A stretch of 31,953 nt of DNA from Rhizobiales bacterium UBA1912. Its GTDB lineage: Bacteria; Pseudomonadota; Alphaproteobacteria; Rhizobiales; Devosiaceae. Positions 14,286-21,928 of the stretch are shown here, in pieces. Below the pieces are notes generated by a model. The model worked only from the letters and a program-made list of their open reading frames with translations, was not told where the DNA came from and made no database searches. The stretch is from assembly GCA_002337455.1 (NCBI GenBank), contig DDGC01000013.1, positions 1 to 31,953 of the forward strand, written 5' to 3'. The position numbers were made by a program, and so were the translations under genes. How positions within the stretch are numbered: the first letter of the stretch is position 1; each line of letters begins with the position of its first letter.

Positions 14286-15032
14286 TCAAGCCGAAAGCTT
14301 GGCCATGTCCTCGTCGCTCATCTCGAAATTGGCATAGACGTTCTGGACGTCGTCATCGTCGTCGAGATTGTCGATCATGCGCATCAGGCTCGCGCCCTTG
14401 TCGGCATCGACCGGCGTGTTGGTCTGGGGCTTGAAAACAGCCTTGACGCTCTCGGCTTCCCCAAGCGCGGCTTCAAGCGCTGTGGACACCTCGCCGATAT
14501 CTTCAAAAGCGCAATAGATCGTATGGCCCTCTTCGTCGGACTGCACGTCCTCGGCACCAGCCTCGATGGCCGCTTCCATGACGGTGTCGGCGTCGCCAAC
14601 CTTGGCGGGATAATAGATTTCCCCGACCCGGTCGAACATGAAGGCGACCGATCCGGTTTCGCCCATCGCGCCGCCGGCCTTGGAAAAGATGGCGCGAACG
14701 TTCGATGCCGTGCGATTACGGTTGTCGGTGAGTGCCTCGACGATCACGGCAACGCCACCCGGGCCGTAACCTTCGTAGCGGACTTCCTCGTAATTGTCGC
14801 CGTCGCCGCCCTGCGCCTTCTTGATGGCGCGTTCGATATTGTCCTTGGGCATGGACTGCGCCTTGGCGTTGTTGATCGCCAGGCGCAGACGCGGGTTCAT
14901 CGCCGGATCGGGCATGCCCGACTTGGCGGCGACGGTAATTTCACGCGCCAGCTTGGAGAAGATTTTCGAGCGCACCGCGTCCTGGCGGCCCTTGCGGTGC
15001 ATGATGTTCTTGAACTGTGAATGGCCGGCCAT
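14286..15032 (-). CDS. yebC: YebC/PmpR family protein (transcription or translation factor)
   Basis: The 248-residue protein has the invariant family N-terminus MAGHSQFKNIMHRKGRQDA and then FSKLAREITVAAKSG, NPRLRLAI and YEGYGPGGVAVIVEALTDN. The family was described as DNA-binding regulators, and more recently as ribosome-associated factors that relieve stalling at proline stretches; which applies here is not visible. AGGGAA sits about 10 bases before the ATG. It lies downstream of fau and the ymdB-like gene, 76 bases after the latter, and ends at its own terminator. In other bacteria yebC often neighbours ruvC, as it does here on the far side of the diguanylate cyclase. If it acts on polyproline stalling, the Pro-rich TolA would be a natural client, though this is speculation. 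Confidence 0.96.
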   Translation of the reverse strand: MAGHSQFKNIMHRKGRQDAVRSKIFSKLAREITVAAKSGMPDPAMNPRLRLAINNAKAQSMPKDNIERAIKKAQGGDGDNYEEVRYEGYGPGGVAVIVEALTDNRNRTASNVRAIFSKAGGAMGETGSVAFMFDRVGEIYYPAKVGDADTVMEAAIEAGAEDVQSDEEGHTIYCAFEDIGEVSTALEAALGEAESVKAVFKPQTNTPVDADKGASLMRMIDNLDDDDDVQNVYANFEMSDEDMAKLSA

Positions 15033-15108
15033 GGTCGGACAGTTCCCTGTTTGGTCGTTAAAATGAGATTGGCGGGGTTATAGGGGAGCGATCCGGAGAA
15101 ATAAAGCC

Positions 15109-15921
15109 TCAGAATTGCGGTACGGCTTGCGAGAGCGAGCCCCCGATGCGCACCGGTTGTATCTGGATGCACAGTCCGGCGCGGTCGGTTTCGATCGCCA
15201 CACCACAAAGCGTGGCTTCGCCCTCGGACGGGGTGAACCGCGCTGTGGCCAGCCCGGTGACGAACCTGTTGAGCGGTTCTTCGAGTTCCATGCCGATCAC
15301 GCTGTCATAATCGCCGCACATGCCCGCATCGCTCATAAGGCCCGTGCCACCGCGCAGAATGCGGTGATCGGAGGTGGGGATATGGGTGTGGGTGCCGACA
15401 ACAAGTGAGACGCGGCCATCGAGATAATGGCCCATGCCTTGCATTTCCGAAGTCGCCTCGGCGTGGAAATCGACAACGATGGCGTCCGCCTGCTCGCCCA
15501 GCGGACAGCGGGCAATGGCGTTGTCAACGGCCCGGAACGGATCGTCCATCGGGGGCATGAACACCCGGCCGAGCGCATTGACCACAAGCACCTGATGGCC
15601 GTTACGGCCGGTGACCATGGTGGCGCCGCGCCCCGGCGCGCCGGGCGGGAAATTGATGGGACGAATGAGCGTGTCGTGCCGCTCGATGGCCGTCATCAAC
15701 TCGCGCTGGTCAAAGGCGTGATCGCCCAGCGTCACCACATCGGCGCCCGCATCGCGCAGCAATTCAAAATGGGCCTCGGTGATGCCGCGCCCGTGGCTGG
15801 CATTCTCGCCATTGACGATGACGAAATCGAACCGGCAGCGCTCGATCAGGCCAGGAAGCCGCTCGGTCACCACATCGCGGCCGGCCCGGCCCATCACGTC
15901 CCCCAGAAACAGAAGCCTCAT
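15109..15921 (-). CDS. YmdB-like metallophosphoesterase (TIGR00282 family)
   Basis: This 270-residue calcineurin-like phosphoesterase resembles Bacillus YmdB, a 2',3'-cyclic-nucleotide phosphodiesterase of broad role. The metal-binding blocks are all present: FLGDVMGRAGRDVV (N-terminal Asp), VNGENASHGRGIT, TLGDHAFDQRE, VDFHAEATSEMQGMG and GTHTHIPTSDHRIL. Together they cover the two-metal active site. The start ATG overlaps the fau stop by four bases, so the two are coupled. Its substrate in alphaproteobacteria is not established. Confidence 0.9.
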   Translation of the reverse strand: MRLLFLGDVMGRAGRDVVTERLPGLIERCRFDFVIVNGENASHGRGITEAHFELLRDAGADVVTLGDHAFDQRELMTAIERHDTLIRPINFPPGAPGRGATMVTGRNGHQVLVVNALGRVFMPPMDDPFRAVDNAIARCPLGEQADAIVVDFHAEATSEMQGMGHYLDGRVSLVVGTHTHIPTSDHRILRGGTGLMSDAGMCGDYDSVIGMELEEPLNRFVTGLATARFTPSEGEATLCGVAIETDRAGLCIQIQPVRIGGSLSQAVPQF

Positions 15922-16508
15922 GCGTCCTCGAAGCGGCGCAGGCCGGTCTCGGTGACCAGAAGGTCGAGCGGCAGATCGTGACCGAGCCGTGGAATGAAAT
16001 CGAGCTCCTGGGCAGCAAAGGCATAGCCGACAAGCAGCGGTTTTTTGCCCAGCGCCGCAAGCGTCCGGTCGTAATAGCCCTTGCCGTAACCAAGCCGCGT
16101 GCCGAGCTTGTCGAAGGCCAGAAGCGGGATGACGACGATATCGGGGACGACGATGGGCGCTGCTTCGGCCGGAGCCAGCGTGCCGAAGCCCGAGGGGTAA
16201 AGCGGCTGGCCATCTTCCCAGAGCCGTAGCTCAAGCGGCTCGTCCTCACTGATGACCACGGGCAGGGCGACTTTCTGGCCCGAATCCATCAGCCTGGTCA
16301 GGAGCGGCTTGCAGTCGATCTCGTCGCGGATCGGCCAATAGAGCGCCACCACCTGATCTTTTTGCAGCGGAACGCCTTCGAGAAACACATCGGCGGCGGC
16401 CTTGGCCGCATCGGCGCGGTCGGCCTGTGGAACAGCCAGACGGCGGGCAAATGCCTCTTGCCGAAGTGTCGCCTTTTGCTCTTCAAGCTGGGCTTCGGTA
16501 TCCTTCAA
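15918..16508 (-). CDS. fau: 5-formyltetrahydrofolate cyclo-ligase
   Basis: The enzyme converts 5-formyl-THF with ATP to 5,10-methenyl-THF, returning the storage folate to the active pool. Recognisable blocks are VALYWPIRDEID, VVPLLAF-like VVIPLLAFDKLGTRLGYG, and the ATP/folate motif GYGKGYYDRTL. The C-terminal LLVGYAFAAQELDFIP is also typical. No ATG or GTG exists near the N-terminus. A TTG at 16508 with GAGGAAAGAG upstream is my choice; a TTG at 16526 is the alternative, but its ribosome binding region would be the 3' strand of the 6S RNA. The gene follows the 6S RNA gene directly, the conserved ssrS-fau (ygfA) arrangement, and may be expressed by read-through from it. Confidence 0.9.
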   Translation of the reverse strand: MKDTEAQLEEQKATLRQEAFARRLAVPQADRADAAKAAADVFLEGVPLQKDQVVALYWPIRDEIDCKPLLTRLMDSGQKVALPVVISEDEPLELRLWEDGQPLYPSGFGTLAPAEAAPIVVPDIVVIPLLAFDKLGTRLGYGKGYYDRTLAALGKKPLLVGYAFAAQELDFIPRLGHDLPLDLLVTETGLRRFEDA

Positions 16509-16529
16509 GCCGCTCTCTTTCCTCAAAAA

Positions 16530-16685
16530 TTTGTGCCGCCCTGGCCGTGGGATGTGTCGATCCCGGGAAACCTACTCATGTAGGTGGGCGCCGTTTATCC
16601 GAACCCACGGGTCCGGTCAGGGACAGCTCCCTTAAGGATCGATAAGGCCCCGGGGATGCAGTATCCTACACGAACCGGGCAGCAC
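16530..16685 (-). ncRNA. ssrS: 6S RNA (ssrS)
   Basis: 6S RNA mimics an open promoter and sequesters sigma-70 RNA polymerase in stationary phase. The minus-strand sequence folds into the expected long rod. The 5' end GTGCTGCCC (16685-16677) pairs with the 3' end GGGCGGCAC (16541-16533). Beyond it, GG pairs with CC, CGTG with CACG and GGAT with ATCC, giving about 19 bp of closing stem. A large central region is interrupted by a short CCTAC/GTAGG hairpin, as in the 3' side of the 6S bubble. A distal stem, GGACCC with GGGTTC, caps it. The length of about 153 nt is normal. A promoter lies exactly 5' of it and a T-run follows the closing stem. It sits just upstream of fau, its conserved neighbour. 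Confidence 0.85.
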
Positions 16686-16688
16686 GCG

Positions 16689-16718
16689 ATCATATAGGCG
16701 CAAATAGCGGAACGGCAA
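16689..16718 (-). promoter_or_regulatory. Sigma-70 promoter of the 6S RNA gene
   Basis: On the minus strand TTGCCG (16718-16713) and TATGAT (16694-16689) are 18 bases apart; TATATG at 16696-16691 gives 16. Initiation about six bases downstream falls at 16683, matching the 5' end predicted by the closing stem. Confidence 0.65.
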
Positions 16719-16824
16719 AGGGTCCATGAATGTTTTTTGCGGACGCGTCCCAAGCAAACTATATCAGCATACTTGACCTGAATTCAGACCGGACACGCCT
16801 GCAACGAGCCGAGGGAGAAGATCG

Positions 16825-17325
16825 ATGATTACGCCCGAATATGCGCGCACCATGGCCCGCTATAACGAGGAACTCAACCGGCGCATCTATGGCGCTGCGC
16901 AACGGCTTTCCGACGAGCAGAGGCGCTCGGACGAGGGCGCGTTCTGGAAATCGATCCACGCGACCCTCTCCCACCTCTATTGGGCCGACCGCATATGGCT
17001 GTCTCGTTTCGGCGTTGCCCAGGCGCCCGATGTCCCAATTGCCCAGAGCGGAACAATGATCGAGGAATTCGATACGCTGTGGACAGAGCGGCAGGCACTC
17101 GACCGCACGATTGTCGCGTGGGCCGACGCCATGACAGCAGACGAGATCGAAGGCACCCTTTCCTGGTACAGCGGCGCGACCGGACGCCAGATGTCCAAGC
17201 CGCGCGCGCTGCTCATCATGCAGATCTTCAACCACCAGACCCACCATCGCGGGCAGGTTCATGCGCTGATCACCCGGTTTGGCGAAAAGACCGGCGACAC
17301 CGATCTGCCGTTCGTTCTGCCGTGA
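16825..17325 (+). CDS. DinB family protein (putative metal-dependent hydrolase or transferase)
   Basis: The 166-residue four-helix-bundle protein of the DinB/YfiT-like superfamily shows the typical start (PEYARTMARYNEELNRRIYG). A histidine lies in the second helix (H50, in TLSHLYWADRIW), and the C-terminal metal motif NHQTHHRGQVH (136-146) supplies the other ligands. Members are thiol-dependent transferases or stress proteins, and the substrate is unknown here. GAGGGAG lies about 8 bases before the ATG. It is transcribed away from the 6S RNA gene and convergent with the MOSC gene, whose stop is only 10 bases away, with no terminator between them. Confidence 0.88.
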   Translation: MITPEYARTMARYNEELNRRIYGAAQRLSDEQRRSDEGAFWKSIHATLSHLYWADRIWLSRFGVAQAPDVPIAQSGTMIEEFDTLWTERQALDRTIVAWADAMTADEIEGTLSWYSGATGRQMSKPRALLIMQIFNHQTHHRGQVHALITRFGEKTGDTDLPFVLP

Positions 17326-17335
17326 AAGGGAGCCC

Positions 17336-17881
17336 CTAAACGCGTTCGAGCCTGACATGGGGCTCGGCCGGCAATTGAACACCAATGCCATCCCCTGCCC
17401 GCACCGAACCGCCATCAAGAACGATGGTCATGATGCCGGTGCGCAAGAGCGGTGTGCCGTCTTCGCGTTTTCCCACCATCAGCTTCAAAAGACCGGGCCG
17501 GAATTTTTCGATCTGCGAGCAGGGATTGCGCAGGCCGGTGACGCTCAGGCGCACATCGCCGATGACCAGAATGGTGCCGCGCGGCAGGCCGATCAGATCG
17601 ATGCCCCGTGTCGTGATGTTCTCCCCAAGCGCCCCCGGCGACACGTCGAAGCCTTGCCCACGGACCTCGTCGAGCAGTTCGGAGGCGATCAGGTGGACCT
17701 GACGCAGGTTGGGCTGGGTTGGATCGGCAGCAACGCGGGAGCGGTGCTTGACCGTCTTGCCCGAATGGGCGTCCCCCGCCACCCCCAGCCCGGCGACGAT
17801 GTCGATGAACATGGCGGCAGGTTTGGAAAAATTGTGCCCGGGCGCGCCATGGACGCCGACCACCGAACCCGATGCGGTCAC
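17336..17881 (-). CDS. MOSC domain-containing protein
   Basis: The 181-residue stand-alone MOSC (molybdenum cofactor sulfurase C-terminal) domain protein resembles the YiiM/YuaD types thought to handle sulfur carried to metal centres or reduce N-hydroxylated compounds. It has VHLIASELLDE, SPGALGENITTRGIDL, the conserved cysteine C121 in LRNPCSQIEKF, and MTIVLDGGSVRAGDGI. The start is GTG at 17881, overlapping the zapA stop by four bases, with AGGGAA just upstream. It is therefore coupled to DUF4164-zapA, although the function is unrelated. Its reaction here is unknown. Confidence 0.85.
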   Translation of the reverse strand: MTASGSVVGVHGAPGHNFSKPAAMFIDIVAGLGVAGDAHSGKTVKHRSRVAADPTQPNLRQVHLIASELLDEVRGQGFDVSPGALGENITTRGIDLIGLPRGTILVIGDVRLSVTGLRNPCSQIEKFRPGLLKLMVGKREDGTPLLRTGIMTIVLDGGSVRAGDGIGVQLPAEPHVRLERV

Positions 17882-18267
17882 GAATTTCCCTGGGGTTCCT
17901 GGCCGGCGGCATCAACCGCCGTGGCAATCGATTCGATCCGGCGCGCCACATCGGACAGCTTCGCTGCGAACTTGCTTTCCATGGTTTCCGCCTCGGCAGC
18001 CACGTCATTGCCCGCCTTGGTGACGGTCTGGAGTTCGGCCCGCAACTGCTCGAGCTTGCGCTCGGCTTCGACAAGTTCATCAACCACGGCGATTCCAGCC
18101 ATGACCGTCAGGCGGTTGTCGCCGATCTCACCGAACGTGCCCTTGTAATCGTCGATATAGCGGTTGAACCGTGTGGCGAGGGACGACAGATGGGTTTCCT
18201 GCCCGTCCTCGCACGCCATGCGGTATTTGCGGCCGTTGATTTCGACGCTGACCTCAGCCACGGGCAT
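17878..18267 (-). CDS. zapA: Cell division protein ZapA
   Basis: ZapA bundles FtsZ protofilaments at midcell. The 129 residues have the family N-terminal beta-sheet domain (VSVEINGRKYRMACEDGQE, then LSSLATRFNRYIDDYKGTFG). NRLTVMAGIAVVDELVEAERKLEQL opens the long C-terminal coiled coil used for tetramerisation. It overlaps the DUF4164 gene by 14 bases upstream and the MOSC gene by four downstream. The zapA-ssrS-fau order known from many proteobacteria is present, but here it is split by MOSC and dinB. Confidence 0.92.
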   Translation of the reverse strand: MPVAEVSVEINGRKYRMACEDGQETHLSSLATRFNRYIDDYKGTFGEIGDNRLTVMAGIAVVDELVEAERKLEQLRAELQTVTKAGNDVAAEAETMESKFAAKLSDVARRIESIATAVDAAGQEPQGNS

Positions 18268-18553
18268 CTCCCTCTTCGAGTACCGAGCGCACGCTGGTCA
18301 TCGCTTCCTCGATCCTTTTGGAGACGATTTCGGTGGCCTGGTCGAGCTTTTCAGCCCGCGCCGCGGCCCGGTCGAGATCGCCGGCCAGCCGCTGGCTGTC
18401 GGCCTGAAGCTGGGACGAGGAGCGCAGCCGCCCCGACAGCGAACGAACCGAGGTGTCGAGCCGGTTGAGCGCACGGTCGAGCCGTTCGATGGCGGTTGTA
18501 AAGCTCTCTCCGGTCGATGGCGATGTCACTTTGGGCGCGTCCTTCGAATCCAT
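18254..18553 (-). CDS. DUF4164 family coiled-coil protein
   Basis: This 99-residue protein is almost entirely predicted coiled coil (FTTAIERLDRALNRLDTSVR through LDQATEIVSKRIEEAMTSVR). It fits the alphaproteobacterial DUF4164 family that regularly precedes zapA. The function is unknown; the overlap with zapA suggests a role at the division site, but this is inference. The start at 18553 (MDSKDAP) is chosen because the longer frame adds only a proline-rich stretch that reads into the divergent promoter region. No strong ribosome binding site is visible. Confidence 0.75.
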   Translation of the reverse strand: MDSKDAPKVTSPSTGESFTTAIERLDRALNRLDTSVRSLSGRLRSSSQLQADSQRLAGDLDRAAARAEKLDQATEIVSKRIEEAMTSVRSVLEEGDARG

Positions 18554-18632
18554 TGCCTTTGGCGCCCACAATAACCCCAAAAGTGGCGGAAATGGCAAGG
18601 GCAACACCCCCGCGCCGCCGACCCCCACGACA

Positions 18633-18660
18633 TTGACTCGATACCCGGACCTGTTATGTG
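18633..18660 (+). promoter_or_regulatory. Sigma-70 promoter of tkt
   Basis: TTGACT (18633-18638) and TATGTG (18655-18660) are 16 bases apart, about 80 bases before the tkt start. The -35 matches the consensus in five of six bases; the -10 is weaker. Confidence 0.5.
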
Positions 18661-18738
18661 TCTGCCTCGCGCGACCGGGCCGTCTCGTGCGGGCCGCCGC
18701 ATCGCCATTTTTCCTAACGTCGAACGCTTCGGGATACC

Positions 18739-20718
18739 ATGACAGACAGAGCCAAACACGATGCCATGGCCAATGCCATTCGCGCCCTTTCCATGGACGC
18801 CGTGCAGGCCGCCAATTCCGGCCATCCGGGACTGCCGATGGGCGGCGCCGATATCGCCACCGTGCTGTTCACAAAGATCATGAAATTCGACCCCAAGGCC
18901 CCTCACTGGCCGGACCGCGACCGGTTCGTGCTCTCTGCGGGCCACGGCTCGATGCTGCTTTATTCCTCGCTCTACCTGCTGGGCTATGAGGACATGACGC
19001 TCGACGACATAAAGAACTTCCGCCAGCTCGGTTACAAGACCGCCGGCCACCCCGAATACGGCCACGCCGACGGCATCGAAACCACCACCGGCCCGCTTGG
19101 CCAGGGCCTGGGCAATTCGGTCGGCATGGCGATCGCCGAAGCCAAGCTCAACGCCGAATATGGCGACGATCTGGTCAACCATTTCACCTATGTCTATGCC
19201 GGTGACGGGTGCCTGATGGAAGGCATCTCCCAGGAATCGATCTCGCTGGCCGGGCATTTGAAGCTCAACAAGCTCATCGTCATCTGGGACAACAACGACA
19301 TCACCATCGACGGCAAGGTCTCGATGGCGGATTCGACCGACCAGATCGCCCGCTTCAAGGCGGTCGGCTGGAACACCATGGAAATCGACGGTCACGATCC
19401 CGTTGCGATCGAAACGGCATTGAAGGACGCCCAGAAGTCCGACAAGCCGACGCTGATTTCCGCCAAGACGACAATCGGCTTCGGCTCGCCCAACAAGGCC
19501 GGCACCTCCAAGGCGCACGGCTCCCCGCTCGGCGCTGACGAAATTGCATTGGCCAAGGCGCAGCTCGGCTGGGCATATGGCCCGTTCGAGGTACCCGAAG
19601 ACCTTATGGATGCCTGGCGCCTTGCCGGCAATCGCGGCACCAAGGCGCGCAGCGCCTGGAAAGAGCGCCTCAACGCTGCCGATGCGGACACCAGGGCCGA
19701 CTTCGAGCGCCGCATGCGCGGCGACCTGCCCGAAGCGCTCAAGACAGCAATGGCCAGCTACAAGCACAAACTGGCCGATGAAAAGCCGAAACTGGCGACC
19801 CGCGCCTCCTCGCAGAATGCGCTCGAAGTCATCAACGGCGCGATGCCCGAAACGATCGGCGGCTCGGCCGATCTGACCGGCTCGAACAATACCAACACCT
19901 CACAGACCCTGCCGTTCACGTCCAACGACTATTCGGGCCGCTATATCCACTACGGCATCCGCGAGCACGGCATGGTTGCGGCCATGAACGGGATTGCACT
20001 CCATGGCGGGCTGTACCCCTATGGTGGCACCTTCCTGACCTTCACCGATTACTGCCGCCCCTCGATCCGCCTTGCGGCGCTGATGGGCATCCGGGTCGGG
20101 CTGGTCATGACCCACGATTCCATCGGTCTGGGCGAAGATGGCCCGACCCACCAGCCGGTCGAGCATCTTGCAGCCCTGCGGGCCATCCCCAACCTCCTGG
20201 TGTTCCGTCCCGCCGACGCCATGGAAGCGGCCGAATGCTGGGAAATCGCCCTCGAGCGTTTCAAGCAGCCCTCCGTGCTTGCACTTTCACGCCAGGGTCT
20301 TCCGGCCCTGCGCACCGAACATTCCAAGGACAATCTGTGCCTGCGCGGCGCCTATTCGATCTGGGGTGACAAGGACGCCGACGTCGTGATTTTCGGCACC
20401 GGTTCGGAAACCCAGCTTGCTGTCGAGGCCGCCAAGGAACTCACTGACGAGGGCATTTCGGCCCGCGCAGTGTCCGTGCCTTCGATGGAATTGTTCGAAG
20501 CCCAGTCCGACGATTACAAGCGTACGGTGTTCGGCAAGGCCAAGGCTCGTGTCGCCATCGAGGCCGGCATCGAGATGGGGTGGTCCAAATTCCTCGGCGA
20601 GAACGGCCGCTTTGTCGGCATGACCGGGTTCGGTGCTTCGGGCGAAATCAACGCGCTTTACAAGCACTTCGGTATTACGACCAAAGCCGCTGTTGAAGCG
20701 GCCAGGGCCCAGCTTTAA
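18739..20718 (+). CDS. tkt: Transketolase
   Basis: This thiamine-diphosphate enzyme of the pentose phosphate pathway transfers two-carbon units between sugar phosphates. The 659 residues are full length. H29 (NSGHPGLPMGGAD) and H69 (SAGHGSMLLY) are catalytic-site histidines. The ThDP motif runs from GDG (155-157) to NND (185-187). The central domain has IRYGIREH-like HYGIREHGMVAAMNGIALHG and THDSIGLGEDGPTHQPVEH. It opens the carbon cluster tkt-gap-pgk-fba, and a terminator follows it, so tkt is at least partly a separate transcript. Confidence 0.98.
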   Translation: MTDRAKHDAMANAIRALSMDAVQAANSGHPGLPMGGADIATVLFTKIMKFDPKAPHWPDRDRFVLSAGHGSMLLYSSLYLLGYEDMTLDDIKNFRQLGYKTAGHPEYGHADGIETTTGPLGQGLGNSVGMAIAEAKLNAEYGDDLVNHFTYVYAGDGCLMEGISQESISLAGHLKLNKLIVIWDNNDITIDGKVSMADSTDQIARFKAVGWNTMEIDGHDPVAIETALKDAQKSDKPTLISAKTTIGFGSPNKAGTSKAHGSPLGADEIALAKAQLGWAYGPFEVPEDLMDAWRLAGNRGTKARSAWKERLNAADADTRADFERRMRGDLPEALKTAMASYKHKLADEKPKLATRASSQNALEVINGAMPETIGGSADLTGSNNTNTSQTLPFTSNDYSGRYIHYGIREHGMVAAMNGIALHGGLYPYGGTFLTFTDYCRPSIRLAALMGIRVGLVMTHDSIGLGEDGPTHQPVEHLAALRAIPNLLVFRPADAMEAAECWEIALERFKQPSVLALSRQGLPALRTEHSKDNLCLRGAYSIWGDKDADVVIFGTGSETQLAVEAAKELTDEGISARAVSVPSMELFEAQSDDYKRTVFGKAKARVAIEAGIEMGWSKFLGENGRFVGMTGFGASGEINALYKHFGITTKAAVEAARAQL

Positions 20719-20734
20719 GAGATTTCAAATTCCC

Positions 20735-20762
20735 AGGGGGCGCGTCCAGCGCCCTCTTTTCC
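20735..20762 (+). terminator. Terminator between tkt and gap
   Basis: GGGCGC, loop GTCCA and GCGCCC form a short GC-only stem followed by TCTTTT, about 20 bases after the tkt stop. The six-base stem makes partial read-through plausible. Confidence 0.65.
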
Positions 20763-20798
20763 TCCCGTTCGGCATATCCATACTCAAGGAGTAGCTCC

Positions 20799-21806
20799 AT
20801 GACCGTCCGCGTCGCCATTAACGGATTTGGCCGCATCGGCCGCAACGTCCTGCGCGCCATCGTCGAATCCGGCCGCACCGACATCGAAGTCGTTGCCATC
20901 AACGACCTCGGCCCGGTCGAAACCAACGCCCACCTGATCCGCTACGATTCGGTGCATGGCCGTTTTCCCGGCACGGTAACGGTTTCAGGCGACACGATCG
21001 ATGTGGGCCGTGGCCCCATCAAGGTCACTGCCGTCCGCAACCCCGCCGAATTGCCCCATGGCGAAATGGGCGTCGATATCGTGATGGAATGCACGGGCAT
21101 CTTCACCAGCAAGGAAAAAGCCTCGGCTCACCTCGAAGCCGGCGCCAAGAAGGTGATCGTTTCCGCTCCCGCCGAAGGCGCTGACCTGACGGTGGTCTAT
21201 GGCGTCAACCACGACAAGCTCTCGCCAGAGCACACGGTGATCTCGAACGCTTCGTGCACCACCAACTGCCTGGCCCCGGTCGCTTATGTGCTCAATGAAG
21301 CCGTGGGCATCGAAAAGGGCTTCATGACCACGATTCACTCCTACACCGGTGACCAGCCCACGCTCGACACCATGCACAAGGATCTCTACCGGGGTCGTGC
21401 TGCCGCACTCTCGATGATCCCGACCACCACCGGCGCCGCCAAGGCCGTCGGGTTGGTTCTGCCCGAGCTTAACGGCAAGCTCGACGGCACCTCGATCCGT
21501 GTACCGACCCCCAACGTCTCGGTTGTCGATTTCAAGTTCATCGCCAAGAAGAACACCTCGGTCGAGGAGATCAACGCCGCGATCAAGACCGCTGCCGAGG
21601 GCAAGCTCAAGGGCATTCTGGGCTTTACCGACGAAAAGCTGGTTTCGACCGATTTCAACCACGACTCCCATTCCTCGATCTTCCACATGGACCAGACCAA
21701 GGTCATGGAAGGCACCTTCGTGCGTATCCTGAGCTGGTACGACAATGAATGGGGGTTCTCCAACCGCATGAGCGACACCGCGGTCGCATTCGGCAAGGTG
21801 CTCTAA
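20799..21806 (+). CDS. gap: Glyceraldehyde-3-phosphate dehydrogenase, type I
   Basis: It interconverts glyceraldehyde 3-phosphate and 1,3-bisphosphoglycerate with NAD(P). The 335 residues have the Rossmann motif INGFGRIGRNVLRA (7-20), then NDLG at 35-38, where the Asp favours NAD. The catalytic cysteine C153 lies in SNASCTTNCLAP, with H180 in MTTIHSYTGDQ. WYDNEWGFSNRM is near the C-terminus. AAGGAG is 8 bases before the ATG. Terminators flank it on both sides. The same protein may serve both glycolysis and gluconeogenesis; only one copy is visible here. Confidence 0.98.
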   Translation: MTVRVAINGFGRIGRNVLRAIVESGRTDIEVVAINDLGPVETNAHLIRYDSVHGRFPGTVTVSGDTIDVGRGPIKVTAVRNPAELPHGEMGVDIVMECTGIFTSKEKASAHLEAGAKKVIVSAPAEGADLTVVYGVNHDKLSPEHTVISNASCTTNCLAPVAYVLNEAVGIEKGFMTTIHSYTGDQPTLDTMHKDLYRGRAAALSMIPTTTGAAKAVGLVLPELNGKLDGTSIRVPTPNVSVVDFKFIAKKNTSVEEINAAIKTAAEGKLKGILGFTDEKLVSTDFNHDSHSSIFHMDQTKVMEGTFVRILSWYDNEWGFSNRMSDTAVAFGKVL

Positions 21807-21826
21807 GCCCACACCCTTCCTGATCC

Positions 21827-21853
21827 AAGGCGCTCCCCCGGGAGCGCCTTTTT
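21827..21853 (+). terminator. Rho-independent terminator of gap
   Basis: GGCGCTCC, loop CCCG and GGAGCGCC form an 8-bp stem followed by five Ts, 20 bases after the gap stop. Confidence 0.88.
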
Positions 21854-21875
21854 CTTGCCTATCGCCTGCCCTTGG

Positions 21876-21903
21876 GTCACTGTGACGCCCGAGGGAACGT
21901 TCC
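21876..21903. promoter_or_regulatory. Two palindromes upstream of pgk
   Basis: GTCACTGTGAC (21876-21886) is a perfect 5-1-5 palindrome and GGAACGTTCC (21894-21903) a perfect 10-base palindrome. Both lie in the 75 bases between the gap terminator and the pgk start, where a pgk promoter or operator would be. No regulator is identified. Confidence 0.3.
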
Positions 21904-21928
21904 GAATTCAGACCGAGTGGATGCGACC

